Assembly: GCA_030067835.1 (NCBI GenBank)
Contig: CP092441.1
Coordinates: 1,736,001-1,800,000 of the forward strand
DNA: 64,000 nt
Direction: 5' to 3'
DNA from: Chakrabartyella piscis
Lineage (GTDB): Bacteria > Bacillota > Clostridia > Lachnospirales > Anaerotignaceae
In this document: positions 42,532 through 51,660 of the stretch, one piece after another
Numbering within the stretch: the first letter of the stretch is position 1
Layout: each line of letters begins with the position of its first letter
The notes under the pieces: model-generated
Seen by the model: only the letters and a program-made list of their open reading frames with translations
The model's database searches: none
What the model was told of the DNA's origin: nothing
Translations under genes and position numbers: made by a program

Positions 42532-43721
42532 ACAATCGCCTCCAAACCAACAAAAGCATGTTGGATACGTTCATATAATTCTTCTGGCATTGGAAGATGT
42601 TCAATTTCCAAACCAAAAGGTGTTGTTCTATTTTTACTACCCATATACACGCCACCTAGGAAATTGGAGCTATAATGCCACTCTCCACGAATGGTCAACA
42701 GTAGAGAAATTGCTGCTGATGAAATGGCTGGCGCTACATATGGTTTGAAGCCCAAATCACGTGTTTTCAAATTGGCTTCCACTGCCATTTTGGTCAATTC
42801 CAAAGAAAGCGTATTGTCATAGTTTGAGATGGAATTGGCAATCACCAAATCCCCACCATGTGGTCCAAATGCTCTACCTTCTGTTAAGAAAGATGTGAAT
42901 TTTGCATCTTGTTTTGCATAATAAGCAGCTCTTGCATTCATAACACCCAAGCCATAGCCTTGGATTTGTTCTGGTCGCAAACCTTTGCCATCAAAATCTC
43001 CATTTTCATCTGCATTGCTTGCCAAAAAAGCAGCTTTGCAAAGAGGGTCTACTGGATCGGAAACCACAGCAAACAAACCTTCAAATTGATGATTGCGTGC
43101 CAATTTTGCAAAATGACCTACAATTCCTTTATTGGCTTCGTATTGTACCATACGTACATCTTTCACTTCTGAACCAACTGGAGGAATCCCTTTGGATGCA
43201 CAGAATACAAACACATCGCAATCAAAAAGTTCTTCTTCTTTGAGTATCACCACTTCTGGCATTGCATCGTATTCCCAAGGATATTGTGCTTGGTTCAATT
43301 CACTTTCCCAACGTTTGCAAACATTTTCGTTCACATCATAAATACCCAATGTGTGAATACAGTCACCACCCAACAACTTGAGAGCTGTCAAAACAGTGCT
43401 ACCCACATCACCAAGTGCCAACAAATGCACTCGTTTTTTACCAGAAACATCTTTTTCTAAGTATGCTTTCCAATCTTCTTTGGTTTTCCAATTGGTATTC
43501 ACCAAAGTAATTGGTTTTTCTACTAGTTTTTGTTCCAAATCCAGAATATCTTCTTTGGAAAGTGTTTGTTTTCCAGCATTCAATTTGTTTTCATCCAACC
43601 AAAACAAACCTTCTATTTCAGACAGCTGACCCACATGTGTCAACTTACAATATCCCTTTGTTTGTACAATAGGATATTCCACAGGAAGCAAATATCCTTT
43701 TGCTGTATCCATTAAGTTCAT
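42528..43721 (-). CDS. lactate/malate dehydrogenase-like protein with N-terminal extension
   Basis: The central part has an NAD-binding pattern (VHLLALGDVGSTVLTALKLLGG) and the segment FAVVSDPVDPLCKAAF, which corresponds to the NPVD region of lactate/malate dehydrogenases. GYGLGVMNARAAYYA follows at the place of the usual Gly-x-Thr-Asp-Ser-Arg segment. About 95 residues precede the Rossmann fold, against fewer than 20 in ordinary enzymes, and the usual substrate-binding arginine and catalytic histidine motifs are not evident. The protein may be a divergent dehydrogenase of an unusual 2-hydroxy acid, or only bind the dinucleotide. It follows the giant gene after 21 bases and overlaps the flavodoxin-like gene, so all three are co-expressed. 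Confidence 0.65.
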   Translation of the reverse strand: MNLMDTAKGYLLPVEYPIVQTKGYCKLTHVGQLSEIEGLFWLDENKLNAGKQTLSKEDILDLEQKLVEKPITLVNTNWKTKEDWKAYLEKDVSGKKRVHLLALGDVGSTVLTALKLLGGDCIHTLGIYDVNENVCKRWESELNQAQYPWEYDAMPEVVILKEEELFDCDVFVFCASKGIPPVGSEVKDVRMVQYEANKGIVGHFAKLARNHQFEGLFAVVSDPVDPLCKAAFLASNADENGDFDGKGLRPEQIQGYGLGVMNARAAYYAKQDAKFTSFLTEGRAFGPHGGDLVIANSISNYDNTLSLELTKMAVEANLKTRDLGFKPYVAPAISSAAISLLLTIRGEWHYSSNFLGGVYMGSKNRTTPFGLEIEHLPMPEELYERIQHAFVGLEAIV

Positions 43722-43742
43722 AGCAATCTCCTTATTTCACCC

Positions 43743-46700
43743 TTATTGAATCAATTGTTGCAAGCGAACCAAACGTTCAATGTCATTGCTGATGTAATCA
43801 GATGCTGCAATGTGATAATCATACTTCACACAATCGCCACGATCCGGACATCTTGGTGCAATGATGACTTCATTCAAACGATCCAATGTCAAACTCTTTT
43901 CAAATTCTCGTTGGTATTCTTCTTCCAACACTGTCAAAATATCTTTTGTATTTTGCAAACAAGTCATAGACAAATCGTAGATGGCACGTTTGGAAACAGT
44001 ACCCACAAATCCCGGCATAACATATGGCAAAATCAAGTTGACAGAATCAATCATATTTCGTTCTTTATTAGAAGTATCACCAACAGCATCGCCACCAATG
44101 AATGGATACATGGAGCTTTCCACAAACCAAGCTCTTAGAGATGGTATGAAATATGCACTATTCACATCGCTGCCCTTGATTTCCATTAAATCGTGACCAC
44201 GACCAGATAAAATACCAACAATAATCTTGCTGACTTCTACGCCTTCTGCTTCAAAATAAGCATACAATTCATTGAGTCTATATCCTTTGTGCAACAAGTC
44301 ATCCACCAAAATCACAGGTCTATTGAAGGATTTCAATGTTCTTGCTTGACAATCCAGTGGTGGATATTCTGGGTATTCTTGAATATGGAAAGAACGTATG
44401 TCTGAATTGAACACCTTTTCTGTATGCATTACCTTTGTGACAGTATTGGGAATTACAATACCTTTCAAAATTTTTCCATAAGGTACACACATTTTTTTAC
44501 CTAAGTTTCTCACAAGAGTTTGGATTCTTGGAACTTCATTTTCCTTTGTAATCAAATCAATCAAGCGATTGTGCATGATTCCTGCATCAAAAGAAATCAC
44601 CAATTCTCCTGGGAATAACTTACACAACTCTTCCTGCATACGATAATGTGCATTTTGCAAAACTTCCAAAACACGTTCATTTGTATTGAAAGGTTCTTTG
44701 ATGGCAGTTTCCACATTCTGATACAAAGTAATTGGATTTTTCATATCTACAGCATAAATATCACGTTCTCCATGATCTGTAATATTTAGGAATCCTTGAC
44801 GCAACAAAGTATCTGCAAAACCTTTACCTGATTCCACATTTTTTGGACTAAAGATTGCATAGGTAAAGTCACGACTCAAACACTCTGCCAAGGTTTCTGT
44901 CAAAAGAATTTGTTCGATATTTTGTATTTTTGAATTGGCAGATGCAAAACAAGCTGTAATCAACACAATTTTACCAGATGTATGTTCACGAATGTAGCTT
45001 GCCAACTGTATATCTTCAAATTCATGGTACAAATCTGATGTGGATATTTGACGATATACCATAATTCCTTCTGGTATACCACCACCATTTTTATCTGCCA
45101 CTACAATCATGCGTGCATCCTTTTGTGCAATGGCATTTACCATTTCTTTGACCATATCACCTGCAATTTCATCATGATAATACAGCATATTGACCGCTTC
45201 ACTTTGTGTGGAAATCATACGTATTTCAATGGATCTGGTTTCCAATAGTTTTTTGTATTGTGGTTCACGCAAATACAAACTATTTTTGTAAATATAGTTT
45301 TGCGCAACTGTATCAATCAAATTGGAAATATCCCTATTGTTATCGATATTTTCACGGATTCTTGTGGAGCTAATTTCCTCAAAATTATTGGGTAATTTCA
45401 ATTCCAAAACTTCCCTCACAATTTGAGAATAGTCTGCTGGTTTGTTTTTCCCATCATCTCTAACAAATAAAACATGCGGGAATGTTTGAATGGAATTTTC
45501 CACAACAGGCAAATGATAAGAGGATGCATTTTTCACAACATCACTACCAGCCACCATATAAACTTCTTTGTCTGGGAATAGGCTACGCAAACGCTTCAAG
45601 TCCCTTGGATTTGCAATATTGACTGGAATATTTCCTGGGAAAAGGAATATATTTTCCTCATTTGCAATGGACATATGTAAGATTTTACGACGCACTTCAT
45701 GTGGTTGTGTTTTTTTAGACCAAGAGAAATCATCCAAAGCCAAGTATACACTAAAGCCCAAATCTCTAATTTCCTTTGCAATTTGCTTATGTCCCAATGA
45801 GAATGGGTCAAATGTTCCTGGGAAGAATGCAATCTTTTTGGATTCTGCAAAGGCAAATGTTTTGTTTTGGAACAAATAGTCCCCAATGAAACGATAAATG
45901 GAATTCCAACCAACGGTATCATTCAAGAATGCCAATTCCGATTCATCTTTGGTTTCCACCATAGTCACCAATTTTTTACCAATAAAAGCAAAGATATCTC
46001 TTTTTTCTTTCATGGTCAAATCTTTGGAAGCAAACAATTCGTGACCCATAACCCAAAATGCTTCACGATTCAAATTGCTTTGGTAGCTGGCAAAACCACT
46101 GAGAATCATACCCAAAAGTTTCTTTCTTCTTGCATCGTATCTTGCAACATATTCTGGGAATCGACTTCTATATTGTTTGTAGTGTCGAATCATAACACCA
46201 AAGGTATTCAGTGCGATACTTGCAATTTGCTCATTGGTGCTACATTGAAGTTTTTGCAAATCTCGCATAATTTCGTCCAACTCTTTTGGATGCAAATATA
46301 AGATAAATTCGCCAAAATATTCTGGAATGTATTTGGAGAATTCGTAGCCACCAATTTCCAAACCTTTCATCAATTCTACAGAAACTTCATTTCGTTGATC
46401 CCAAGACAAAAGTGGAGCCAAACGCACCAAAGTTTCACCCGCAAAGTGACGTACTGTTACTTGTTCGCTTACCTTCAACAAATTGGAAAGATGAGTTGCC
46501 ACATGGAGTTTTGGCATAGGTTTTCCAAGTCTTGTACGTTCATATAGCAATTCAATATTGATGATTTTGATTTTCCAAGGTGTTGCAGCCTTCAAGTTTT
46601 CCAAGAAAATATCTGAAACCACACGATCGTCTTCAAAAATACGTTTGTAGGAAATACCACGCATATGTTCTTGCAAACCATAGAGTTCCCCAATGGAATA

Positions 46701-48584
46701 CATCAAAAATTCTAGGCTATAATTCCCATTGATTGGCACTTTTTGTATGATATTTTTTACAAATTGTGTATTTTCTGGATTGCTCAAGAAATAAGGTGCC
46801 ATATCTTTGAGATTCAATAAAATTGCAGCACGAATTTCCAAAGACAAACGTTCTGCGTGTCCTTCCATGAATTGGAATAGGATTTGATTTTCTGTTTCTG
46901 TCAACAACTCTTGTGGAATCGTTGGCAATGTGTCCATCAAAATAAAGGCAATGTCATCTTCCCATTCCATTTTTTTGTAGCATTCCAAAAGACAATCCAT
47001 GAAACGTTTGCGAGCATCCACTTTACAATTTTCCAATAAAGATGCCACAACTTTTTTCAAAGAATATCCAAGCCAACGTCTATGTTGTAACGTCATTTTG
47101 TGATCTGGATTTAAGATTTTATCCAAATATTTCTCCCAAACTTCATAACCTGTGGTGTCATCCAAAACAATATCCACATCTGTTGGCAATTCTTTTCCAT
47201 AAGCAACATCGTAATGTGCAATGATATTCCCAAGTAAATCCCCTGCTTGTCTACGAATATCCCCTTCACGATGCACCATAAATTCATATAAGAAATTCAA
47301 CGCCATTTGTTTTTGTTTCTGGGACATATAGGTGAAATACTCTGAGAAAATATTCAAATAGGCTCTGGAAGTACGCCAATCTCTTGTGCTTCTAGCTGCT
47401 TCCAACATGGAACCAAAGGAGCTTTCACGACTCAATTTGTGCATCAAATGGATATTGTGTGAAACTGCAATGTTTTTGAATTCTGCCACTGTTTCTGCAA
47501 TGTTCAACAATGCCAATTCCTTATGTTCCACATGAGAAATGGTTTCTTTTTGCAAATCGGTATTGATACCCAATGCATGTAAATAGGTTTCAAAGTCAAC
47601 CAGTCTGGAATATACATGACGATATCTATTTTCTTTTGCTGCATCCACATTGTCCAATTTATCCAAAATAACTCTAAAGGAATCTTCCAAGGAATAGAAG
47701 CCCATGACTTCTTTGCCATTTCTAAAGCATTCTGTTTTCACACGAAAATCAGCGTAAATCAAAATCAATGATTCCGCTGGTAAGTTTTCCAATTCCAAAT
47801 CCCATGTAGAATGGTTCGCTGCAACATGACCAATTTCCTTCAAGTTATGACTAGAGAACCAAATATCTGTATAATAATAGTGCAAATATGGCATTCTTCT
47901 GATTTCTGTATCTTTACAACCATATTTCCCAATATCATGACCTGCTGCTGCACCTGAAATGAGCCCCAAATCCACAGGAAGTCCAACTGCAACCATTTGT
48001 CTTGCAATGTGCATCGCAATGTAGTGCACACCTGCAACGTGTGCCAAGGTATCAAAAGGCATAATTTCTTTGCCAATACGCATCAATTCATAAATGTGTT
48101 GTCTGTCCATTGCAGATAAAAATTGATGATATTGCACTGCATATGTGGTGTTTTGGGTTTCTTCTTCTGTTAAGAAAGCAAAATCTTTCGTTTTTTCAAA
48201 GGGAACCATTCTTCTTTCATGTTCCAAAAAAAGACGATACACTGCCAGAAACAAAATCACTGTTTTGCTATCTGTCATTGCAAGTTCAATATCTTTTCTA
48301 TGCGGGTATATTTCCTTCAACAAATAGCGATAAATATAAGAAAGCCAACCTTCTTCTGGCTCCATTTCTCCAAGCCTGTCTATAGATGGTCTACACAATT
48401 CCAATATATCTGTACACGAAAAAATATCCGTTGCAATAATCTTTTCGATTCCATCAGTCCAATATCCTTTGCGCAAAAGTCCACGCAAATCTTTTTTAGC
48501 AAATCCCAATTCATCCAAAAAATCTGAATTCATAAACAAGGAAACCAGATCTTTATACAGTAAATCCACATTTCTTTCTTCCAT
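43743..48584 (-). CDS. 1613-residue multidomain protein: HD domain, helical repeats, NadD-like nucleotidyltransferase, GNAT-like and phosphoribosyltransferase-like domains
   Basis: An HD phosphohydrolase-like domain occupies about residues 160-285 (His182 in LAHVAGVH, His216-Asp217 in AAGHDIGK, then HVAANHS). Residues 390-880 are helical and HEAT-like. At 918-1100 lies an NadD-type nucleotidyltransferase fold, with FPGTFDPFSLGHK and ISSTRIREN; the usual HxGH is SxGH here. A GNAT-like region spans roughly 1118-1285. A type I phosphoribosyltransferase-like region lies at about 1320-1500 with the PRPP-loop-like VILVDDLLHKGYR at 1424-1436. The C-terminus has CPDRGDC. It has its own promoter and leads an operon with dehydrogenase-like and flavoprotein genes. 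The assembly suggests nucleotide or coenzyme chemistry; the function is unknown. Confidence 0.8.
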   Translation of the reverse strand: MEERNVDLLYKDLVSLFMNSDFLDELGFAKKDLRGLLRKGYWTDGIEKIIATDIFSCTDILELCRPSIDRLGEMEPEEGWLSYIYRYLLKEIYPHRKDIELAMTDSKTVILFLAVYRLFLEHERRMVPFEKTKDFAFLTEEETQNTTYAVQYHQFLSAMDRQHIYELMRIGKEIMPFDTLAHVAGVHYIAMHIARQMVAVGLPVDLGLISGAAAGHDIGKYGCKDTEIRRMPYLHYYYTDIWFSSHNLKEIGHVAANHSTWDLELENLPAESLILIYADFRVKTECFRNGKEVMGFYSLEDSFRVILDKLDNVDAAKENRYRHVYSRLVDFETYLHALGINTDLQKETISHVEHKELALLNIAETVAEFKNIAVSHNIHLMHKLSRESSFGSMLEAARSTRDWRTSRAYLNIFSEYFTYMSQKQKQMALNFLYEFMVHREGDIRRQAGDLLGNIIAHYDVAYGKELPTDVDIVLDDTTGYEVWEKYLDKILNPDHKMTLQHRRWLGYSLKKVVASLLENCKVDARKRFMDCLLECYKKMEWEDDIAFILMDTLPTIPQELLTETENQILFQFMEGHAERLSLEIRAAILLNLKDMAPYFLSNPENTQFVKNIIQKVPINGNYSLEFLMYSIGELYGLQEHMRGISYKRIFEDDRVVSDIFLENLKAATPWKIKIINIELLYERTRLGKPMPKLHVATHLSNLLKVSEQVTVRHFAGETLVRLAPLLSWDQRNEVSVELMKGLEIGGYEFSKYIPEYFGEFILYLHPKELDEIMRDLQKLQCSTNEQIASIALNTFGVMIRHYKQYRSRFPEYVARYDARRKKLLGMILSGFASYQSNLNREAFWVMGHELFASKDLTMKEKRDIFAFIGKKLVTMVETKDESELAFLNDTVGWNSIYRFIGDYLFQNKTFAFAESKKIAFFPGTFDPFSLGHKQIAKEIRDLGFSVYLALDDFSWSKKTQPHEVRRKILHMSIANEENIFLFPGNIPVNIANPRDLKRLRSLFPDKEVYMVAGSDVVKNASSYHLPVVENSIQTFPHVLFVRDDGKNKPADYSQIVREVLELKLPNNFEEISSTRIRENIDNNRDISNLIDTVAQNYIYKNSLYLREPQYKKLLETRSIEIRMISTQSEAVNMLYYHDEIAGDMVKEMVNAIAQKDARMIVVADKNGGGIPEGIMVYRQISTSDLYHEFEDIQLASYIREHTSGKIVLITACFASANSKIQNIEQILLTETLAECLSRDFTYAIFSPKNVESGKGFADTLLRQGFLNITDHGERDIYAVDMKNPITLYQNVETAIKEPFNTNERVLEVLQNAHYRMQEELCKLFPGELVISFDAGIMHNRLIDLITKENEVPRIQTLVRNLGKKMCVPYGKILKGIVIPNTVTKVMHTEKVFNSDIRSFHIQEYPEYPPLDCQARTLKSFNRPVILVDDLLHKGYRLNELYAYFEAEGVEVSKIIVGILSGRGHDLMEIKGSDVNSAYFIPSLRAWFVESSMYPFIGGDAVGDTSNKERNMIDSVNLILPYVMPGFVGTVSKRAIYDLSMTCLQNTKDILTVLEEEYQREFEKSLTLDRLNEVIIAPRCPDRGDCVKYDYHIAASDYISNDIERLVRLQQLIQ

Positions 48585-48608
48585 TTTTTACGCCTCCATT
48601 CTGGTATT

Positions 48609-48637
48609 ATTGTACCATTTTACCAAGAGTCTTACAA
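48609..48637 (-). promoter_or_regulatory. promoter of the giant-protein operon
   Basis: On the minus strand TTGTAA (48632-48637) and TACAAT (48609-48614) are 17 bases apart. GGAGG lies eight bases before the ATG at 48584. Confidence 0.65.
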
Positions 48638-48677
48638 CATAAATCAAAAAAAAGAACAAACAAATATCTATATATAA

Positions 48678-48707
48678 CAAAAAAGGTATGCCAAATGACA
48701 TACCTTT
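48678..48707 (-). terminator. terminator of the nucleoside hydrolase pair
   Basis: AAAGGTATG (48682-48690) and CATACCTTT (48699-48707) form a perfect stem. On the minus strand it is followed by a T-run, separating the hydrolase genes from the giant-protein operon. Confidence 0.85.
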
Positions 48708-48723
48708 CACCAAATTTCACATC

Positions 48724-49653
48724 TTATTTATATTTTGCCATCAATTCTTTGACTTTTGCAATAAATGCTTCTCTATCCACATCTGTGACAATATATGCAT
48801 TGTGTTCCCATTGTTTGTCACTGTACAAATCTGTTACAGTTTTACCTAAGGTCAATTCCCCTTTGGTTTCTACACGAATGCCAACATGTTCTGTTTTGAA
48901 AATGGAATCATCTGCTGCATACAACACCGCCACTGGATCATGCATTGCAACACCTGGATGTCCAAAACCAATATATTTGATGAGTCCTTCATTGGTTACA
49001 TCATAGAAGAAGTCTGTTTGTGGTGTATTCATTCCTTTGATTTCTTCCAATTCATCACGTGTCATATAGGCTTTCATGGTTACATCCAAGCCACACATAT
49101 ACACAGGAATTCCTGATTGGAATAGGATATCTGCTGCTTCTGGGTCTGCATAGATATTGAACTCTGCACAAGGGGTTACATTGCCACCAATGGCAGCACC
49201 ACCCATAATCACCACACGTTTCACCACAGAAGCAAAGTCATTGTATTTTGCAATTGCAAGTCCTAGATTTGTCATGGGTCCAACTGCAACAATGGTCAAT
49301 TCACCACCAGATTCTTTTCCAATTCGATACATGGCATCCCAAGCTTTTTCTTCTTCTGTTGGTGAATCTGGGCATTCATATACCACACCAGATAAACCAT
49401 CTTCTCCATGGAAATGATATGCATGTTTTGCTTCACGGAACATTGGTTTTTTGGCACCTGCAAAGATTGGAACATCAATTCCCATTGCATGACGTGCTTT
49501 TTTTGCATTTGCAGTGGTTTTTTCTACTTCCACATTACCAGAAACAGTGGTGATGGCTTTCAAATCCATGGTTTCAATTTGTCTTGCCAACAACAAAGCA
49601 GCCACATCATCCACACCTGGATCACAATCGATAATTACTGGAAAACGGTTCAT
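48724..49653 (-). CDS. inosine-uridine type nucleoside hydrolase (second of pair)
   Basis: This 309-residue cytosolic enzyme hydrolyses the N-glycosidic bond of ribonucleosides to give base and free ribose. The calcium-binding signature is DCDPGVDDVAAL at the N-terminus. The ribose-contacting FAGAKKPMF and HGEDGLSG segments follow, and the metal ligand set ends with GVAMHDPVAVLYA. Length is normal. It overlaps the other nucleoside hydrolase gene by four bases (ATGA), and a terminator follows. Together with the BMP-type transporter upstream and a ribokinase-like enzyme elsewhere it supports use of imported nucleosides. Base preference cannot be assigned. Confidence 0.92.
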   Translation of the reverse strand: MNRFPVIIDCDPGVDDVAALLLARQIETMDLKAITTVSGNVEVEKTTANAKKARHAMGIDVPIFAGAKKPMFREAKHAYHFHGEDGLSGVVYECPDSPTEEEKAWDAMYRIGKESGGELTIVAVGPMTNLGLAIAKYNDFASVVKRVVIMGGAAIGGNVTPCAEFNIYADPEAADILFQSGIPVYMCGLDVTMKAYMTRDELEEIKGMNTPQTDFFYDVTNEGLIKYIGFGHPGVAMHDPVAVLYAADDSIFKTEHVGIRVETKGELTLGKTVTDLYSDKQWEHNAYIVTDVDREAFIAKVKELMAKYK

Positions 49654-50591
49654 TTTGCCACCTCCCCATAGGTACGAATCATATCCACCATCAAATCCAC
49701 AAATCCTTCACGATCAATTCCCATCAAGACTTTGGCATTTGGTTCTTTTTCATATTTATTATTGAAATCTGCAATGGTTGCACCTTTACAGAAATCGCCT
49801 GTTGTTTCCACTTGTACATACAAATCACGACTTTCCATTAAATCTGGCATAATCAAGTTTGCAACTGCAACTGCATCGTGTACAGGTGCCCCTGCATAGC
49901 CAATGGTTCTATGGAATTCATAGAAGAACTCCAACCATTCTGCAACAATAATCGCTACTGGATTGCCCAAAGCACGAATACGTTCAAAATCTTCTGGGAA
50001 TATCAATGCTTGCTCTGTCACATCCAAACCAGCCATTGTGATAGGAATACCGGATTTGAATACGATATCTGCCGCTTCTGGGTCAACTAAAATATTGAAT
50101 TCTGCTGCTGGTGTCCAGTTCCCAAATTGCACACCACCACCCATCATGGAAATGTGTTTGATTTTGTGTTTCAATTCTGGATATGTCAATAAGAATGTTG
50201 CGATATTGGTCAAAGGTCCTGTTGGCACCAAAGTAATAGGCTCTTCACTTTCTTCCACCAATTTTGCAATGAGTGACGGTGCATCCAAATCTTCAATATC
50301 AAATACTGGTTCTGGAAGTTCTGGACCATCTAAGCCTGATTCTCCATGAACAGAAGGTGCATTCATTGGTTCTGCAAGCAAAGGTCTTTTGCCACCTTTT
50401 GCAACTGGTACTTTTAAGCCAATCAAAGCACAAACTCTAAGTGCGTTGTATGTAGTCTTTTCAATTGTGGAATTGCCACAACAAGATGTGATGCCACGAA
50501 TGTCCAATTTATCACTGGCATTTGCCAAAACCCAAGCCATTGCATCGTCATGCCCTGGATCGCCATCTAAAATAATGGGTATTTTGCTCAT
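49650..50591 (-). CDS. nucleoside hydrolase (first of pair)
   Basis: This 313-residue enzyme belongs to the same family as the next gene. Its metal signature is DGDPGHDDAMAWV, where the first position differs from the usual DCDPG/DTDPG but the aspartates are kept. HGESGLDGPELP and APVHDAVAVANL supply further conserved positions. The two hydrolases are clearly divergent from each other, so they probably prefer different nucleosides. AGGAGG lies seven bases before the ATG. The gene stands downstream of the ABC permease genes, separated from them by a terminator and a hairpin repeat. It therefore needs read-through or its own promoter, which I cannot identify. Confidence 0.9.
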   Translation of the reverse strand: MSKIPIILDGDPGHDDAMAWVLANASDKLDIRGITSCCGNSTIEKTTYNALRVCALIGLKVPVAKGGKRPLLAEPMNAPSVHGESGLDGPELPEPVFDIEDLDAPSLIAKLVEESEEPITLVPTGPLTNIATFLLTYPELKHKIKHISMMGGGVQFGNWTPAAEFNILVDPEAADIVFKSGIPITMAGLDVTEQALIFPEDFERIRALGNPVAIIVAEWLEFFYEFHRTIGYAGAPVHDAVAVANLIMPDLMESRDLYVQVETTGDFCKGATIADFNNKYEKEPNAKVLMGIDREGFVDLMVDMIRTYGEVAK

Positions 50592-50617
50592 ATTTTCCTC
50601 CTGTTTTCTATATATAC

Positions 50618-50643
50618 GGACAACCGCAAGGGTTGTCCCTACG
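50618..50643. repeat. GTAGGG-flanked hairpin repeat, copy 4
   Basis: GGACAACC and GGTTGTCC form a perfect eight-base stem with loop GCAAG, followed by CTACG. The stem differs from copies 1-3 but the flank CTAC is kept. Confidence 0.65.
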
Positions 50644-50671
50644 AAATGCCATCAACCATATTGTGAAAGGT

Positions 50672-50702
50672 AAAAAATAAGGGAAACCTTTCGATTCCCC
50701 TT
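50672..50702 (-). terminator. terminator of the nucleoside ABC transporter operon
   Basis: On the minus strand AAGGGGAA pairs with TTTCCCTT (one wobble) and a T-run follows, eight bases after the last permease gene. Confidence 0.75.
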
Positions 50703-50709
50703 AATCTAC

Positions 50710-51660
50710 TTATTTAGCTTCTGTTTTTGCTCTATGTTTCTTGACACGTTTCATGGTGCTAATTGCATAAAGCACCAAACCTAAGATGGTAACCGCATAT
50801 GGAATAGATGCAACCAAATAGGATGAGAACCCTTGCATACCTTCCAATTTGGTACTCAAAGCTGTTGCAAAACCGAAGAACAAGGAAGCGAACATTGCTC
50901 CAATAGGTTCCCCTTGACCCATAGCTTGTGCTGCCAAAGCGATAAAACCACGACCAGCAACAATACCTGTGTTCCAACTTTGGGAATAGTACATAGACAT
51001 ATAAGCGCCACCCAAACCAGAAAGTGCACCAGATAAAGCCAAAGCAATGTATTGTGTTTTGAGAACACTTACACCAACGGAATCTGCTGCATGGGAATTT
51101 TCTCCAACAGCACGTATTCTAAGACCCAAAGAGGTTTTGTATAACATAACCCAAACCACTGCAACCAAAATGAATGCCACATAAGTCAAAATAGAGTGCC
51201 CTGAGAAAATTTCACCGATTACAGGAATATCTTGAATCAATGGAATATTGATTCTTGGTGTCAACATTTGTGGTGTTGTCAAACCAGCTGTATTGCCTTT
51301 CAGACCTGTAAACATATACAATGCAAATGTGGTTCCACCACCACCAACCAAGTTGATGGCAATACCAGCAAGAATAATATCTGTTTTCAATTTCAAGGCA
51401 AAAATCGCTATAATCATGGCAACCAAAGTTCCAACTACAACAGCTGCAATGACACCAACCAGCCAACTATTTGTCCAATATGCAAACAGCACACCAAACA
51501 AAGAAGATATCATCATAATCCCTTCCAAACCAATGTTACAAACACCTGCTTTTTCTGCAACAACTGCTGCCAAAGCTGCAAATAAAATTGGTGTAGTGAT
51601 ACGAAGAATTGCAAACCCAAAACTAGAAGTGAGAACCATACTCATAATTGTTTCAAACAT
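50710..51660 (-). CDS. BMP-type nucleoside ABC transporter, permease subunit (NupQ-like)
   Basis: This 316-residue inner-membrane protein has about nine hydrophobic segments and belongs to the branched-chain/ribose-type permease family. The segment VVAEKAGVCNIGLEGIMM near residue 35 is typical of the YufQ/NupQ group that imports guanosine and other nucleosides. It pairs with the preceding permease; the two start and stop codons share one base. It is the last gene of the operon lipoprotein, ATPase, permease, permease. A terminator follows. Substrate class is inferred from family and from the hydrolase genes downstream. Confidence 0.88.
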   Translation of the reverse strand: MFETIMSMVLTSSFGFAILRITTPILFAALAAVVAEKAGVCNIGLEGIMMISSLFGVLFAYWTNSWLVGVIAAVVVGTLVAMIIAIFALKLKTDIILAGIAINLVGGGGTTFALYMFTGLKGNTAGLTTPQMLTPRINIPLIQDIPVIGEIFSGHSILTYVAFILVAVVWVMLYKTSLGLRIRAVGENSHAADSVGVSVLKTQYIALALSGALSGLGGAYMSMYYSQSWNTGIVAGRGFIALAAQAMGQGEPIGAMFASLFFGFATALSTKLEGMQGFSSYLVASIPYAVTILGLVLYAISTMKRVKKHRAKTEAK

